64,000 nt of DNA from an uncultured Clostridia bacterium (GTDB lineage Bacteria > Bacillota > Clostridia > Oscillospirales > Acutalibacteraceae). The stretch is from NCBI GenBank assembly GCA_944385105.1, contig CALWVR010000027.1, positions 32,249 through 96,248 of the forward strand. Reading direction: 5' to 3'. This document shows positions 51,622 through 61,994 of the stretch, piece after piece; the stretch's first letter is position 1, and every line of letters starts with the position of its first letter. The notes below the pieces were generated by a model. That model did no database searches and had not been told where the DNA came from. It saw only the letters and a list, made by a program, of their open reading frames with translations. Made by a program: the position numbers and the translations under genes.

Positions 51622-53376
51622 ATGGCGTTTGATGGGGCATTTTTAAGGCATGTAAAAACTGAAATAGAAAGTATAGCGCTAAATTCGAGAATAGAAAAGA
51701 TTTATCAACCAAACTCCGAAGAATTTATCTTTTCATTAAGGTCGAGAGGAGGAGTACATAAACTTTTAATTTCATCAAGGGCAAATAGTTCAAGAATTCA
51801 TTTTACGAGTCACATTCCAGAAAATCCTGATATACCACCTATGCTTTGTATGCTATTTAGGAAAAAATTACATTCAGCACGATTGATAAATGTTAGACAA
51901 CCAGAGCTTGAAAGAGTACTTTTTCTAGACTTTGAAGTAATTAATGAGCTTGGAGATAAAACAGTTAATACTGTAGTTTGTGAGATTATGGGGAAATATA
52001 GTAATGTTATTTTAATCAATAACAAAGGTATAATAGTTGATGCGCTTAAGCGAGTAGATTTTGATATGTCTAGAAAAAGACAAATTATGCCTGGAATGAA
52101 ATATAACCTTCCACCAAAACAGTTAAAGTTGAATATACTTAAAAATAATAGTGGAGAAATAATTGAAAAGATTAGTTCTGATTATTCAACTGAAAATTTA
52201 TCTAAGGCATTTTTGGACTGCATGCAGGGAATTTCCCCAATAGTTTGTGGTACGTTGTCAAAAAAAGTTGCACTTAATGATGAATCGTTTAGTGCGCTTA
52301 ACTTGCGTCAGATTGACAAATTAAAAGGAGAATTAGATGACTTATGTAAGACCATAAGGGAATGTCATGGAAGGCCTTTTATGGTGATGCGCAATAAACC
52401 TTTAGACTTCACTTTTATCAATATTAAACAAATATCAGATGACTGTCTTATAAAGGAGTATAGTTCATTTTCTGAGCTTTTAGACGACTTTTATACGCAA
52501 AAAGACACAATTGATAGGATGAGAGTAAAGTCTCAAAACCTCAATAGGACAGTGGCGTCAATTCTTTCGCGATTAAAGAGGAAAGTAAAAGCTCAAAATG
52601 AGGAAATAGCGTGTGGGAAGGACAAGGAAAATTATAAAACTTTAGGTGACCTCATTAATGCAAATATATATAGTATAGAAAAGGGAGCAAAGGAAATAGT
52701 AGTAGAAAATTTTTTTGAAGAAAGCTTACCAAAGATAAAAATAAAACTTGATCCATCCAAATCAGCTGCAATAAATGCTCAGAAATATTATAAGGATTAT
52801 AAGAAAGCAAAAACAGCTCAGCAAGTCTTAAAAAAGGAAATAATTAAGGCTAATGATGAGATAAAATACATTGAATCAATTCAAGACGCTATAAATAGAG
52901 CAGAAACAGAAACAGAGCTCTCAGAAATAAAAAAAGAGTTGGTCAATCAGGGTTATATAAAAGATAAGAAGAAAACTAAGGTTAAAGACAAAAAGTTATT
53001 GCCTATTGAGTATGTTCTAGAGAATGATTATAGGGTTTTGGTTGGTAGAAATAATATACAAAATGATAAGCTTACTACAAAGATTGCAAATAAAAATGAC
53101 TTATGGTTTCATGTAAAAGACATGCCTGGTTCACACACTATTCTAATAAGTAATGGAAAAAATGTAAGTGATGAGCTTATAAAAAATGTTGCAACAATAG
53201 CAGCTTTCTATAGTAGAGCAAGGGAGTCTTCTAATGTAGCGGTTGACTATACTATTATAAAAAACGTAAAAAAACCAAATGGTGCAAAACCGGGAATGGT
53301 TGTATATGATAATTATAAGACAATTTTTGTGACACCTAACAATGAATTCATTGATAACTTGATAAATAATATATGA
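51622..53376 (+). CDS. rqcH: RqcH (NEMF/Rqc2-type) ribosome rescue factor
   Basis: 584 residues. The NFACT-N domain begins FDGAFLRHVKTEIE, the middle coiled coil with Lys-rich stretches spans about 300-450, and the NFACT-R domain has NDLWFHVKDMPGSHTILI near residue 494. RqcH binds stalled 50S subunits and adds C-terminal Ala tails. Older names (fibronectin-binding protein) describe a secondary finding. GGGGGAG precedes the ATG. Confidence 0.92.
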   Translation: MAFDGAFLRHVKTEIESIALNSRIEKIYQPNSEEFIFSLRSRGGVHKLLISSRANSSRIHFTSHIPENPDIPPMLCMLFRKKLHSARLINVRQPELERVLFLDFEVINELGDKTVNTVVCEIMGKYSNVILINNKGIIVDALKRVDFDMSRKRQIMPGMKYNLPPKQLKLNILKNNSGEIIEKISSDYSTENLSKAFLDCMQGISPIVCGTLSKKVALNDESFSALNLRQIDKLKGELDDLCKTIRECHGRPFMVMRNKPLDFTFINIKQISDDCLIKEYSSFSELLDDFYTQKDTIDRMRVKSQNLNRTVASILSRLKRKVKAQNEEIACGKDKENYKTLGDLINANIYSIEKGAKEIVVENFFEESLPKIKIKLDPSKSAAINAQKYYKDYKKAKTAQQVLKKEIIKANDEIKYIESIQDAINRAETETELSEIKKELVNQGYIKDKKKTKVKDKKLLPIEYVLENDYRVLVGRNNIQNDKLTTKIANKNDLWFHVKDMPGSHTILISNGKNVSDELIKNVATIAAFYSRARESSNVAVDYTIIKNVKKPNGAKPGMVVYDNYKTIFVTPNNEFIDNLINNI

Positions 53377-53442
53377 ACTTAAATGGAAGTAAAATTCCTT
53401 TATGATCCGTGTGTCTATATTGCCGATTCTTATAAAAGATAG

Positions 53443-53471
53443 TTGACAGCTATCTATATGTAGTATATAAT
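53443..53471 (+). promoter_or_regulatory. Promoter of nrdDG
   Basis: TTGACA 53443-53448, 17-bp spacer, TATAAT 53466-53471. The -35 lies in a small inverted repeat (GATAG...CTATC). Confidence 0.85.
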
Positions 53472-53491
53472 TGGTACAAATAAAAAAATAA

Positions 53492-53507
53492 ACACAATAT
53501 ATTGTGT
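53492..53507 (+). promoter_or_regulatory. NrdR box upstream of nrdD
   Basis: ACACAATATATTGTGT, a perfect 16-bp palindrome matching the NrdR consensus acaCwAtATaTwGtgt. It lies 15 bases before the start codon and about 20 after the -10 box. A second, weak match overlaps the -10 region (about 53461-53476), near the usual paired spacing. NrdR represses ribonucleotide reductase genes at high dATP. Confidence 0.8.
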
Positions 53508-53521
53508 AGTGGAGGGTTAAT

Positions 53522-55873
53522 ATGATTAGCCAAATAATAAAGAGAGACGGCAGAAAAGATGCCTTTGATGTAAATAAAATAACTAATGCAATATTTAAGG
53601 CGGCGAAGTCCATTGGTGGAGATGACCTAGAATTAGCAAAAAATTTAGCATTTCAAGTTGTTGGCTATTTAGAAGGTGAAGAGGGAAAAGATAATATTAC
53701 TGTCGAGCATGTACACGACATAGTAGAGAAGATACTTATTGAAAATGGTCATGCACGAACTGCTAAAGAGTATATACTATATCGAGCAGACAGAACAAGA
53801 GTAAGAGAAATGAATACTCGTCTTATGAAAATATATGAGGGACTTACATTTAGGGATGCTAAGGATAATGATGTAAAAAGAGAGAATGCCAACATAGATG
53901 GCGATACTGCTATGGGAACAATGCTAAAGTACGGTTCAGAAGGAGCAAAGCAATTTTATGAAATGTATATATTAGATCCTAGATTTGCAAAGGCGCATGA
54001 GAGTGGAGATATACATATACATGATCTTGACTTTCTTACCCTAACAACAACTTGCTGCCAGATAGATATAGATAAGTTATTTACGAATGGTTTTTCTACT
54101 GGCCATGGTTTTCTCAGAGAACCAAATGACATAATAAGTTATGCAGCATTAGCATGTATAGCAATACAGGCTAATCAAAATGATCAACATGGAGGTCAGA
54201 GCATACCAAATTTCGATTATGCTATGGCTAAAGGAGTAAGGAAAACTTATAGTAGAACTTATAAACAAAATATGATAAGAGCATTAGAACTTTTAACAGA
54301 CGTTGATAATCCTAGTGAATTTTGTGAATCAGTTTTAAAGACGGCTCAAGATGAGACAGGGTATCAAGCGTCATTAGAAAGTAATGAAGAATATGTAAGG
54401 AAAGAAAATAAAATTTTGTCTAAACAATTTGGGGAAGACATAGCTAAGAAAATTCAGAAGTTTTGTAAGCTTCATGCAGAACAAGAAACAAATAGAGCAA
54501 CATACCAAGGAATGGAAGCTTTAGTTCATAATCTTAACACTATGCATTCAAGAGCTGGGGCACAGGTTCCATTTAGTTCTATTAACTATGGAATGGACAC
54601 TACTCCTGAAGGAAGGCTTGTAATAAAGAACATATTATTAGCAACAGAAGAAGGTTTGGGAAATGGAGAAACAGCTATATTTCCAATACACATATTTAAG
54701 GTAAAAGAAGGAGTAAATTATAATCCGGAAGATCCAAACTATGATTTGTTTAAGTTAGCTTGCAGGGTTAGCTCAAAAAGATTATTTCCTAACTTTTCTT
54801 TTATAGATGCGCCATTTAATTTAGAATATTATGTTCCAGGACGCCCAGAGACGGAGGCTGCCTATATGGGTTGCAGGACTAGAGTAATGGCTAATAGGTA
54901 TGATAGAAATAGGGAAATAGTTACAGGAAGAGGTAATTTAAGTTTTACGTCTATAAATTTACCAAGGATTGCAATTGAAAGTAATAAGGATATTAGTGAA
55001 TTTTTCAGTATTCTTGATAAAAGAATAGATTTAGTTATAGAACAGTTGCTTTCTAGACTAGAGCTACAATCTGTAAAGAAGGTCAAGAACTTTCCTTTTT
55101 TAATGGGGCAAGGAGTATGGATTGACTCAGATAAACTAGGTCCTGAAGACGAAGTGAGGGAAGTTTTGAAACATGGAACTTTAACCCTTGGATTTATTGG
55201 ACTTGCAGAATGTTTAAAAGCATTGACAGGAAAGCATCATGGTGAGAGTGAAGACGCTCAAAAGTTAGGCTTAGAGATAGTGGGGTATATGAGAAAAAGG
55301 ATGGATGAGGCGTCTGAAAAGTACAACTTAAATTTCTCTTTAATAGCAACACCGGCTGAAGGATTGTCAGGAAGGTTTGTAAAACTTGATGCTAAAAGAT
55401 ATGGCAAAATAGAAGGAATAACAGATAGAGACTATTACACAAATTCGTTCCATATACCTGTATATTATAATATTTCGTCTTGGGAAAAGATAAAAAAAGA
55501 AGCACCATATCATGCTCTTACAAATGGTGGACATATTTCATATATAGAGCTTGATGGAGACCCTGCACAAAATATAGAAGCATTTGAACAAGTAGTGCGT
55601 TGTATGAAAGAATCAGGAATAGGATACGGCTCGATAAATCACCCGGTTGATAGAGATCCTGTTTGTGGATATACAGGGGTTATTAATGACGTTTGTCCTA
55701 AATGTGGGAGAAGAGAGGAAGAAGGAAAACCAGGATTTGAACGTATTAGGAGAATAACAGGTTATCTTGTAGGCACTATTGACAGATTTAATAATGCTAA
55801 GCGAGCAGAAGAACATGATAGAGTAAAACATTCAGTATTTTGTGAAAGCAGAGTGGAGCCGAAAATTGAGTAA
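53522..55873 (+). CDS. nrdD: Anaerobic ribonucleoside-triphosphate reductase NrdD
   Basis: 783-residue class III reductase making deoxynucleotides from NTPs without oxygen. An ATP-cone at residues about 3-95 (IIKRDGRKDAFDVNKITNAI), the ten-stranded barrel with Cys residues (TTTCCQIDIDK, AALACIAIQANQNDQHGGQS), a zinc site CGYTGVINDVCPKCG, and the C-terminal glycyl radical loop RRITGYLVGTIDRFN. GGAGGG precedes the ATG. Followed directly by its activase. Confidence 0.95.
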   Translation: MISQIIKRDGRKDAFDVNKITNAIFKAAKSIGGDDLELAKNLAFQVVGYLEGEEGKDNITVEHVHDIVEKILIENGHARTAKEYILYRADRTRVREMNTRLMKIYEGLTFRDAKDNDVKRENANIDGDTAMGTMLKYGSEGAKQFYEMYILDPRFAKAHESGDIHIHDLDFLTLTTTCCQIDIDKLFTNGFSTGHGFLREPNDIISYAALACIAIQANQNDQHGGQSIPNFDYAMAKGVRKTYSRTYKQNMIRALELLTDVDNPSEFCESVLKTAQDETGYQASLESNEEYVRKENKILSKQFGEDIAKKIQKFCKLHAEQETNRATYQGMEALVHNLNTMHSRAGAQVPFSSINYGMDTTPEGRLVIKNILLATEEGLGNGETAIFPIHIFKVKEGVNYNPEDPNYDLFKLACRVSSKRLFPNFSFIDAPFNLEYYVPGRPETEAAYMGCRTRVMANRYDRNREIVTGRGNLSFTSINLPRIAIESNKDISEFFSILDKRIDLVIEQLLSRLELQSVKKVKNFPFLMGQGVWIDSDKLGPEDEVREVLKHGTLTLGFIGLAECLKALTGKHHGESEDAQKLGLEIVGYMRKRMDEASEKYNLNFSLIATPAEGLSGRFVKLDAKRYGKIEGITDRDYYTNSFHIPVYYNISSWEKIKKEAPYHALTNGGHISYIELDGDPAQNIEAFEQVVRCMKESGIGYGSINHPVDRDPVCGYTGVINDVCPKCGRREEEGKPGFERIRRITGYLVGTIDRFNNAKRAEEHDRVKHSVFCESRVEPKIE

Positions 55874-56372
55874 ATTAAGGATAGCGGGTATAATAGGGGA
55901 ATCTATAGTAGATGGACCTGGAATAAGGTTAGTTGTATTTGCTCAAGGATGTAATCATTATTGTAAGGGATGTCATAATCCTAAAACTTTCGATATCAAT
56001 GGCGGATATGAGATAGAAATAGATGAAGTATTAAAACAGGTGAGAAAGAATCCCATTTTAAAGGGAGTAACATTTTCAGGTGGTGAGCCATTCTTACAAG
56101 CAATGGCCTTTTTCAAACTTGCCAAGCTTATTCACAGTGAGGGGCTAGACGTAATTTCATATACAGGTTATACTTTTGAAGAACTACTTAAGGGTCTTGA
56201 TAAAAATCCATATTGGAGTTTATTATTGGAAAATATAGATATTTTAATTGATGGACCGTTTATAGAGGCTGAAAAAAGTTTAATTACAAAATTTAGAGGT
56301 TCTAAAAATCAAAGGATTTTGGATGCAAAGCGTTCACTTTTTGAAAAAAAAGCTATAGAAATTGAACTATAA
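55866..56372 (+). CDS. nrdG: NrdD-activating radical SAM enzyme NrdG
   Basis: 168 residues. Generates the glycyl radical on NrdD. Cluster motif CNHYCKGCHNP near residue 29, GGEPFLQ near 73, a short activase fold. The start TTG 55866 lies behind GGAG with 7-base spacing and overlaps nrdD by 8 bases; an upstream in-frame GTG at 55842 lies deep in nrdD. Co-translated. Confidence 0.92.
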   Translation: MSKLRIAGIIGESIVDGPGIRLVVFAQGCNHYCKGCHNPKTFDINGGYEIEIDEVLKQVRKNPILKGVTFSGGEPFLQAMAFFKLAKLIHSEGLDVISYTGYTFEELLKGLDKNPYWSLLLENIDILIDGPFIEAEKSLITKFRGSKNQRILDAKRSLFEKKAIEIEL

Positions 56373-56375
56373 TAA

Positions 56376-56410
56376 TAAACCCAAGATATATTTTATATCT
56401 TGGGTTTATT
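56376..56410. terminator. Bidirectional terminator
   Basis: Perfect arms TAAACCCAAGATATA (56376-56390) and TATATCTTGGGTTTA (56394-56408). Ends nrdDG on plus and secA on minus. Confidence 0.85.
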
Positions 56411-56438
56411 TTACTAAGAGTTTGAATTTATAAATACA

Positions 56439-59183
56439 TTATTGATCGGCGCCACAGCATCGTTTATACTTTTTACCGCTTCCACATGGACACGGGTCAT
56501 TTCTACCGATCTTTTCAGTGTTCCTAACAGTTTTATTTACTTTTTCACTACCATCAGATGATTCCATTGGAGCATCATTATTGTGGCGCTCTGGGGGCTG
56601 TTTTTGATCTTCGGCAATTTTAAATGTTAATAGAATTTTAACTGTATCATCGCGTATAGAGTCAATCATTTCATCAAACATATCAAATCCTTCTATACGA
56701 TATTCAACAGCAGGATCGCGTTGAGCATAAGCCCTGAGTCTGATACCACGCTTAAGCTCTTCCATAGCATCAATATGGTTCATCCAATAAGTATCAACAT
56801 TTTTGAGGAGAACAACACGTTCAATTTCACGAGTCATTTCATCGCCAAAGATATTCTCGCGTTCTTCATAAATTGACATAGCTTTATCTTGTAGTGTCTT
56901 TACTATATCTGAAGCTTTTAACTTCTTTAATTCTTCTTCAGAATAGTTAAGTTCATCTTCAGATATGAGCCAGCCTAAGAAGTAGTCACGAAGACTTACC
57001 ATATTCCAATTTTCTTCGTATGTGTTGCTTGGTAAGAACTTAGAAACCGTATTTTCTATGGATTGATGAATCATCTTGATAATTTGCTCACGTAAGTCGT
57101 CGCCATCTAAGACTTTATTTCTCTGATCATAAATAATTTGACGTTGTCTATCCATAACATCATCAAATTGTATAACGTTTTTACGAATACCAAAGTCTCT
57201 TCCTTCAACCTTTCGTTGAGCGTTCTCAATAGCGTTTGAAATCATTTTACTATCAATAGGTTCATCTTCTTCAACATTAAAGTGATCCATAAATTTTTTC
57301 ATGCGCTCGCCGCCAAATAGACGCATTAAATTATCTTCTAAAGATAAGTAAAAGCGGGACTCTCCAGGATCCCCTTGACGACCTGCACGACCTCTTAACT
57401 GGTTATCGATTCGTCTAGTTTCATGACGCTCGGTACCCATAATCACAAGTCCGCCCAGTTCCTTAACCTCTTCACGAGCAGGTTTAACTTGACTTTTATA
57501 TTTTTCCAGAAGTCTTGTATATATTTCCCTAGCTTCTAATATTTTTTGATCATCAGTATCAGCATACCCGCTAGCTTCATTAATAACTTCTTCACTTATT
57601 TGCATGCGTCTCATTTCAGATTTAGCTAGATACTCAGCATTACCGCCAAGGCTAATATCAGTACCACGTCCAGCCATATTCGTAGCGATAGTGACAGCGC
57701 CCTTCTTACCTGCTTGAGCGATTATTTCAGCTTCTTTTTCGTGATATTTAGCATTAAGAACAGAGTGCTTAATACCATTTCTTCTTAAGAGTTCACTTAG
57801 TTTTTCAGACTTATCAATAGAAACAGTACCAACTAATATCGGTTGTCCTTTTTTATGATATTCTATAATATCACGGATAATGGCTTTAAATTTACCATTT
57901 TCAGTTTTAAATATTGTATCTGGATAATCGACTCTAATAACAGGTTTATTAGTAGGTATTTCAACAACGTCGAGTTTATAAATTTCTCTAAATTCATCTT
58001 CTTCAGTCATAGCAGTACCAGTCATGCCGGATAGCTTTTTGTAAAGCCTAAAGTAATTTTGGAAAGTAACAGAAGCTAAAGTTTTAGATTCCCTTTCAAC
58101 TTTAACATTTTCCTTTGCCTCTATTGCTTGGTGAAGTCCTTCATTGTACCTTCTACCATACATAATACGACCAGTAAACTCATCAACAATTAAAACTTCT
58201 CCATCTTTTACAACATAGTCAATGTCTTTCTGCATAACACCATTAGCTTTTATTGCTTGGTTTATGTGATGTTGTAAGTTTATGTTTTCAACATCAGTCA
58301 AGTTATCAATTTGAAAATACTCTTCTGCCTTTTGAACGCCTTTTTGTGTTAAAGTGGCAGTTTTAGCTTTTTCATCGACTATATAATCAGCCTCAGAGTA
58401 TAATTCATCATTATCTTCTTTCGAATCAGTTTCAGCTACTTTTACCATGGTTAATTTTTTTGCAAACTTATCCACAATGTTATAAAGCTCTGTTGATTTA
58501 TCGCCTTGTCCAGATATAATTAAAGGAGTTCTAGCTTCATCAATTAATATGGAGTCAACTTCGTCAACGATTGCGAAGTTATGGCCACGTTGAACTCTAT
58601 TTTCTTTATAGCTTACCATATTATCACGTAGATAATCAAAACCTAGTTCATTGTTTGTACAGTAAGTGATGTCAGCATCATAGGCTTTCTTTCTGTCATC
58701 ATTTTCCATATCATGCGAAACAAGTCCAACAGTTAATCCTAAAAATCTGTAAACTTTACCCATAAGTTCAGAGTCACGCTTAGCAAGGTAATCATTAACT
58801 GTAACGATATGAACACCCTTGCCCTCAAGAGCATTTAGGTATGCAGGCAATGTTTCAACTAAAGTTTTACCTTCACCAGTTTTCATTTCACTTATTCTTC
58901 CTTGGTGTAAGATAATACCCCCTATTATCTGAACAGGGAAATGAGTCATACCTAAAACTCTTGTAGATGCTTCACGACAGACAGCAAAAGCCTCTGGAAG
59001 AATATCATCAAGAGTAGAACCATTTTTTAATTTTTCTTTTAAGATGTTAGTTTGGTTTTTTAACTCCTTATCAGTCATATTCTTATAGGTATCTTCCAGA
59101 GCTAAAACGGCATCACATAAAGGACGAATGCGGTTGACTTCTCTTTTACTATAGTTTCCAAAAAGAGTTTTTAGAAAATTCAT
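56439..59183 (-). CDS. secA: Protein translocase ATPase SecA
   Basis: 914-residue motor of the Sec pathway. NBD1 with MKTGEGKTL near residue 97 and [15 protein letters not shown] near 206, the preprotein domain, NBD2 with [16 protein letters not shown] near 503 and [17 protein letters not shown] near 617, the helical scaffold, and a C-terminal SEC-C zinc finger [16 protein letters not shown]. Only one secA is seen in this window. Transcribed alone from a promoter at 59222-59250. Confidence 0.96.
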   Translation of the reverse strand: MNFLKTLFGNYSKREVNRIRPLCDAVLALEDTYKNMTDKELKNQTNILKEKLKNGSTLDDILPEAFAVCREASTRVLGMTHFPVQIIGGIILHQGRISEMKTGEGKTLVETLPAYLNALEGKGVHIVTVNDYLAKRDSELMGKVYRFLGLTVGLVSHDMENDDRKKAYDADITYCTNNELGFDYLRDNMVSYKENRVQRGHNFAIVDEVDSILIDEARTPLIISGQGDKSTELYNIVDKFAKKLTMVKVAETDSKEDNDELYSEADYIVDEKAKTATLTQKGVQKAEEYFQIDNLTDVENINLQHHINQAIKANGVMQKDIDYVVKDGEVLIVDEFTGRIMYGRRYNEGLHQAIEAKENVKVERESKTLASVTFQNYFRLYKKLSGMTGTAMTEEDEFREIYKLDVVEIPTNKPVIRVDYPDTIFKTENGKFKAIIRDIIEYHKKGQPILVGTVSIDKSEKLSELLRRNGIKHSVLNAKYHEKEAEIIAQAGKKGAVTIATNMAGRGTDISLGGNAEYLAKSEMRRMQISEEVINEASGYADTDDQKILEAREIYTRLLEKYKSQVKPAREEVKELGGLVIMGTERHETRRIDNQLRGRAGRQGDPGESRFYLSLEDNLMRLFGGERMKKFMDHFNVEEDEPIDSKMISNAIENAQRKVEGRDFGIRKNVIQFDDVMDRQRQIIYDQRNKVLDGDDLREQIIKMIHQSIENTVSKFLPSNTYEENWNMVSLRDYFLGWLISEDELNYSEEELKKLKASDIVKTLQDKAMSIYEERENIFGDEMTREIERVVLLKNVDTYWMNHIDAMEELKRGIRLRAYAQRDPAVEYRIEGFDMFDEMIDSIRDDTVKILLTFKIAEDQKQPPERHNNDAPMESSDGSEKVNKTVRNTEKIGRNDPCPCGSGKKYKRCCGADQ

Positions 59184-59221
59184 ATTACCACCCTCAAAAT
59201 AATATATAGTTAAGTTAGAAT

Positions 59222-59250
59222 AATTATATCACAAAAGGTTTGAAAAGTCA
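59222..59250 (-). promoter_or_regulatory. Promoter of secA
   Basis: On minus, GTGACT (59250-59245), 17-bp spacer, TATAAT (59227-59222). Confidence 0.6.
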
Positions 59251-59367
59251 CTATTTTTTTTATAGAATTTTTACAACAATTAATATAAATTATTACTAAA
59301 ACGAAAATTATAATTAATTTAATAAAAATATTTCATAATTATGGAACTAATTATTATTTTTATATAG

Positions 59368-59400
59368 AAAAAAGCTATTCATAATTAGAATAGCTTTTTT
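59368..59400. terminator. Terminator of the peptidoglycan-binding operon
   Basis: Arms AAAAAAGCTATTC (59368-59380) and GAATAGCTTTTTT (59388-59400). Confidence 0.8.
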
Positions 59401-59403
59401 TAT

Positions 59404-59940
59404 TTATTCAATACCCATTTGATAGCCGGAAATAAATACCTCATATAAATTTGCTATCATATTAAATGTTATATTATCTATTATACCGTTATCTTCAAGC
59501 CCGCATAGTTTTTGAATTTTTTTTACTAAATCTACGCTATCATTATCATGTGTTCCACATATTGATAGTGTACCTAGATTGTCAAATTTTTGTGATAATA
59601 CATATAACATACTTTGTATGGCAAACAAATAGTTTGTGGTAACTCCTGGAATAATTTCTAACATATCGCAAGGGAAAATTCTTGCAAACCTTGCCTCAGA
59701 TACATGTTTAACCGTTTCTTGATAAACTTCGATAATCTTATTCCATGTTATTAAATTTACAGATCCGGTAACACCTAATCCAAATGTACTTTGGAACCCC
59801 ATGACTGATTGCCTGGTTTGCTCAGAAAAATGTCCGTCTGGAATTACTGCAGGGACAGTTTCATAGTAATAAGATATGTATCTTAAAAAATGTTGCAGAT
59901 TTCTAACAGGTTCATTGTCATAAAGAATAGCCCTATCCAT
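59404..59940 (-). CDS. Peptidoglycan-binding domain protein
   Basis: 178 residues with two PG_binding_1-like modules: one with VPAVIPDGHFSEQTRQSVMGFQ and TGSVNLITWNKIIE (about 30-75), and a second, weaker one near residues 100-170 (VDLVKKIQKLCGLEDNGIID). No signal peptide or membrane helix, so it acts in the cytosol or spore compartment, or leaves by another route. The AAGGAG upstream is 16 bases from the ATG, so translation may be weak or coupled to the preceding gene. Confidence 0.8.
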   Translation of the reverse strand: MDRAILYDNEPVRNLQHFLRYISYYYETVPAVIPDGHFSEQTRQSVMGFQSTFGLGVTGSVNLITWNKIIEVYQETVKHVSEARFARIFPCDMLEIIPGVTTNYLFAIQSMLYVLSQKFDNLGTLSICGTHDNDSVDLVKKIQKLCGLEDNGIIDNITFNMIANLYEVFISGYQMGIE

Positions 59941-59964
59941 ATTTTTATTAAATTGACTCCTTTA

Positions 59965-61386
59965 TTAAAAATTATCAGATGCTCCAACTTTTAACTCATA
60001 TCCAGGGTATTGCGTTGGAAGTACGTTAGTGGCAGAAAGTATATCATCGTAAGTGGACTCAATACTATCAAAGGTGGGTTTATCAACAACCCCGGTTGGT
60101 TTTAATCCAAACTCGCGTTGATACTGAATTACTACTGACATAGTGTTTTGATCAAATTTACCGGTTATATTAACATTTGAAATACCCTTATAAATCTTTG
60201 AAATAGCATTTAGGTATTCTTGAAGCTTTAATACGTCTTCTCCAGAAGAACCGACTTGTAATGTTGTGTTGCCAGCCTTTAAAGAAGCTCTTCTAATGGG
60301 ACGTTTTAAAAGAACTGTGTTGACAATTCCTATGTATTGTCTATATATTTCATTCCAAGTTACATCATCTACCACTCCTGTTTGGGGAAGATTTGTTGCC
60401 TTTTGAACTTCTACTACAGCAAATTTTGTTTGATTACCGAATTCCCCAGTAATCTTAACAAAAGGAATGTTATCGTAAAATTCTGCTAAAATTGAAAGAA
60501 AGTACTGTAAAATAGTTACTTTTTTGCCACTATCACCTTCCGAAATTGCATCAGGATAAGTAAGACTTTCACCGAATAACCTTTGTCCTTCAGAATCAAG
60601 TTCTGCTAATCTCTTAACGCTTGTATATAGGTATACAATTCTATACCAAGTAGCTTTATCAACGGTACCATAGTTAGAAAGGTTAAAAATTTTTTGGAAA
60701 GCAATGACAGCTTCCTCAGTAATAGGACCAAAAACCCCGTCTACTTCAGGAATTTTTGGGATAGAAGGATAATTTTGAGATATACGATTTAAAGAGGTTT
60801 GAATAACTATTACATTGTTACCAACGCTTCCTCTGCTAAGTGGATAACCGGGGTAAGACGAACGTATTTGAGAAATAGGTGCATTTTTTACAAGCTCTAT
60901 ATTATAACCATAGTAATATCTTAAAATATTAGTCGAGTTATATCCTTGATTTGCTAAATCTTGACTTCCCCATTGAGATAGTCCAGAACATTGTACAGTG
61001 GTTCCGTTGCAATATTTAGCAGCTAGAGGTTCTGCATAACCCATTCTTCTAATATAGTTATTAAATATATCATCTACTATCCTATCAATATTTTCAAAGA
61101 TATTTCTCCCAGGAACAAATGATTGATCATATGCAGTAGAGTTTGTAATATTAAAATTATAACCACGACTTCTATAATGTTCAAGATACACACGATTTAA
61201 GGCAAATGAAATTTGAGCATAAATATTTGCATAGATTGCCGATTCATTCCAAGTTGGGTATATCTCACTTGAAGCAACATTCTTTATATAATCTGGAAAA
61301 GTAATTGTAACATTTTGAGCGTTACTTTGAGGACTACCAAGGTGTACAATTATATACTCTGGAACATAAGGGGTTACAATTGGCAT
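59965..61386 (-). CDS. SpoIID-like domain protein with peptidoglycan-binding repeats
   Basis: 473 residues. Residues about 1-160 resemble SpoIID/LytB: a helix-rich start (SAIYANIYAQISFALNRVYL) and the family end motif CSGLSQWGSQDLANQGYNS with LRYYYG. Then three PG_binding_1 modules (about 180-250, 280-350, 375-445), each with a DG.FG or TGEFG turn and TWxxI end. SpoIID degrades peptidoglycan during engulfment, so this may be a related wall hydrolase, but it lacks a signal peptide and the usual catalytic Glu cannot be fixed by eye. GGAGG precedes the ATG. Near spoIIE, a sporulation role is likely. Confidence 0.75.
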   Translation of the reverse strand: MPIVTPYVPEYIIVHLGSPQSNAQNVTITFPDYIKNVASSEIYPTWNESAIYANIYAQISFALNRVYLEHYRSRGYNFNITNSTAYDQSFVPGRNIFENIDRIVDDIFNNYIRRMGYAEPLAAKYCNGTTVQCSGLSQWGSQDLANQGYNSTNILRYYYGYNIELVKNAPISQIRSSYPGYPLSRGSVGNNVIVIQTSLNRISQNYPSIPKIPEVDGVFGPITEEAVIAFQKIFNLSNYGTVDKATWYRIVYLYTSVKRLAELDSEGQRLFGESLTYPDAISEGDSGKKVTILQYFLSILAEFYDNIPFVKITGEFGNQTKFAVVEVQKATNLPQTGVVDDVTWNEIYRQYIGIVNTVLLKRPIRRASLKAGNTTLQVGSSGEDVLKLQEYLNAISKIYKGISNVNITGKFDQNTMSVVIQYQREFGLKPTGVVDKPTFDSIESTYDDILSATNVLPTQYPGYELKVGASDNF

Positions 61387-61401
61387 AATATCCTCCTTTG
61401 A

Positions 61402-61785
61402 TTATAAATTTTGAGCTGGTATGTTTATGGACTTAATTCTACTATTTATAGTAGCATTTTCTTCAAGAGGGATTAGCTCAACTTCTTGCAAGGTTATATT
61501 TTCGGCAAAAATCTGGACGTCATTTATTATTAAACTATAATATTGAGGATGATCAATGCGTATATTGCAAGAAGTAAATGAATTTGAGTTATTAGGTTGT
61601 TGTGAGAGCTCTATATCTGGAGTTTCTACTATTATTGTTTCTGTTTTTCCATCTTTGTCTGTTACTCGAAAGCCTAATAGACTAACTTTGTCTTGCTCAT
61701 TTTTAGTGACAGAGACAAAGGCGTCTTCTAAAGGATAAAGAGCGCGAGATGTTGTAACTCTTACATTAATATATCCTATTGCCAA
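61402..61785 (-). CDS. Small beta-sandwich protein (carboxypeptidase-regulatory-like)
   Basis: 127 residues, beta-rich, with the pattern of a carboxypeptidase-regulatory or prealbumin-like fold: GYINVRVTTSRALYPLEDAF, VTDKDGKTETI, HPQYYSLIINDV and QEVELIPL. No signal peptide. AGGAGGTG lies before TTG 61785. First gene of the operon with the SpoIID-like and peptidoglycan-binding genes, so it may be part of the same cell-wall or spore structure. Function unknown. Confidence 0.65.
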   Translation of the reverse strand: MAIGYINVRVTTSRALYPLEDAFVSVTKNEQDKVSLLGFRVTDKDGKTETIIVETPDIELSQQPNNSNSFTSCNIRIDHPQYYSLIINDVQIFAENITLQEVELIPLEENATINSRIKSINIPAQNL

Positions 61786-61920
61786 AATAAAGACACCTCC
61801 TATTATTTTTTCCCCTTTTAATTAATATTAAATTTTGTAATATGATATGTCTATTATTTTTATTTGCCCATCATTGCCCGATTAAGATTTTCAAGAAAGG
61901 ATAAAAAGTCACAGCGGGTT

Positions 61921-61953
61921 AAGACAAGCTATGACTTAGCCATACTATATAAT
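61921..61953 (+). promoter_or_regulatory. Possible spoIIE promoter
   Basis: TATAAT 61948-61953 with no -35 at 17 bp; AAGACA at 61921-61926 is 21 bases upstream, the unusual spacing known from Spo0A-activated spoIIE/spoIIG promoters. No clear 0A box (TTGTCGAA) is visible. Confidence 0.4.
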
Positions 61954-61994
61954 AATCTTTAAACGATAAGAAGTTTTAATGGGGTGGTTAGAAA

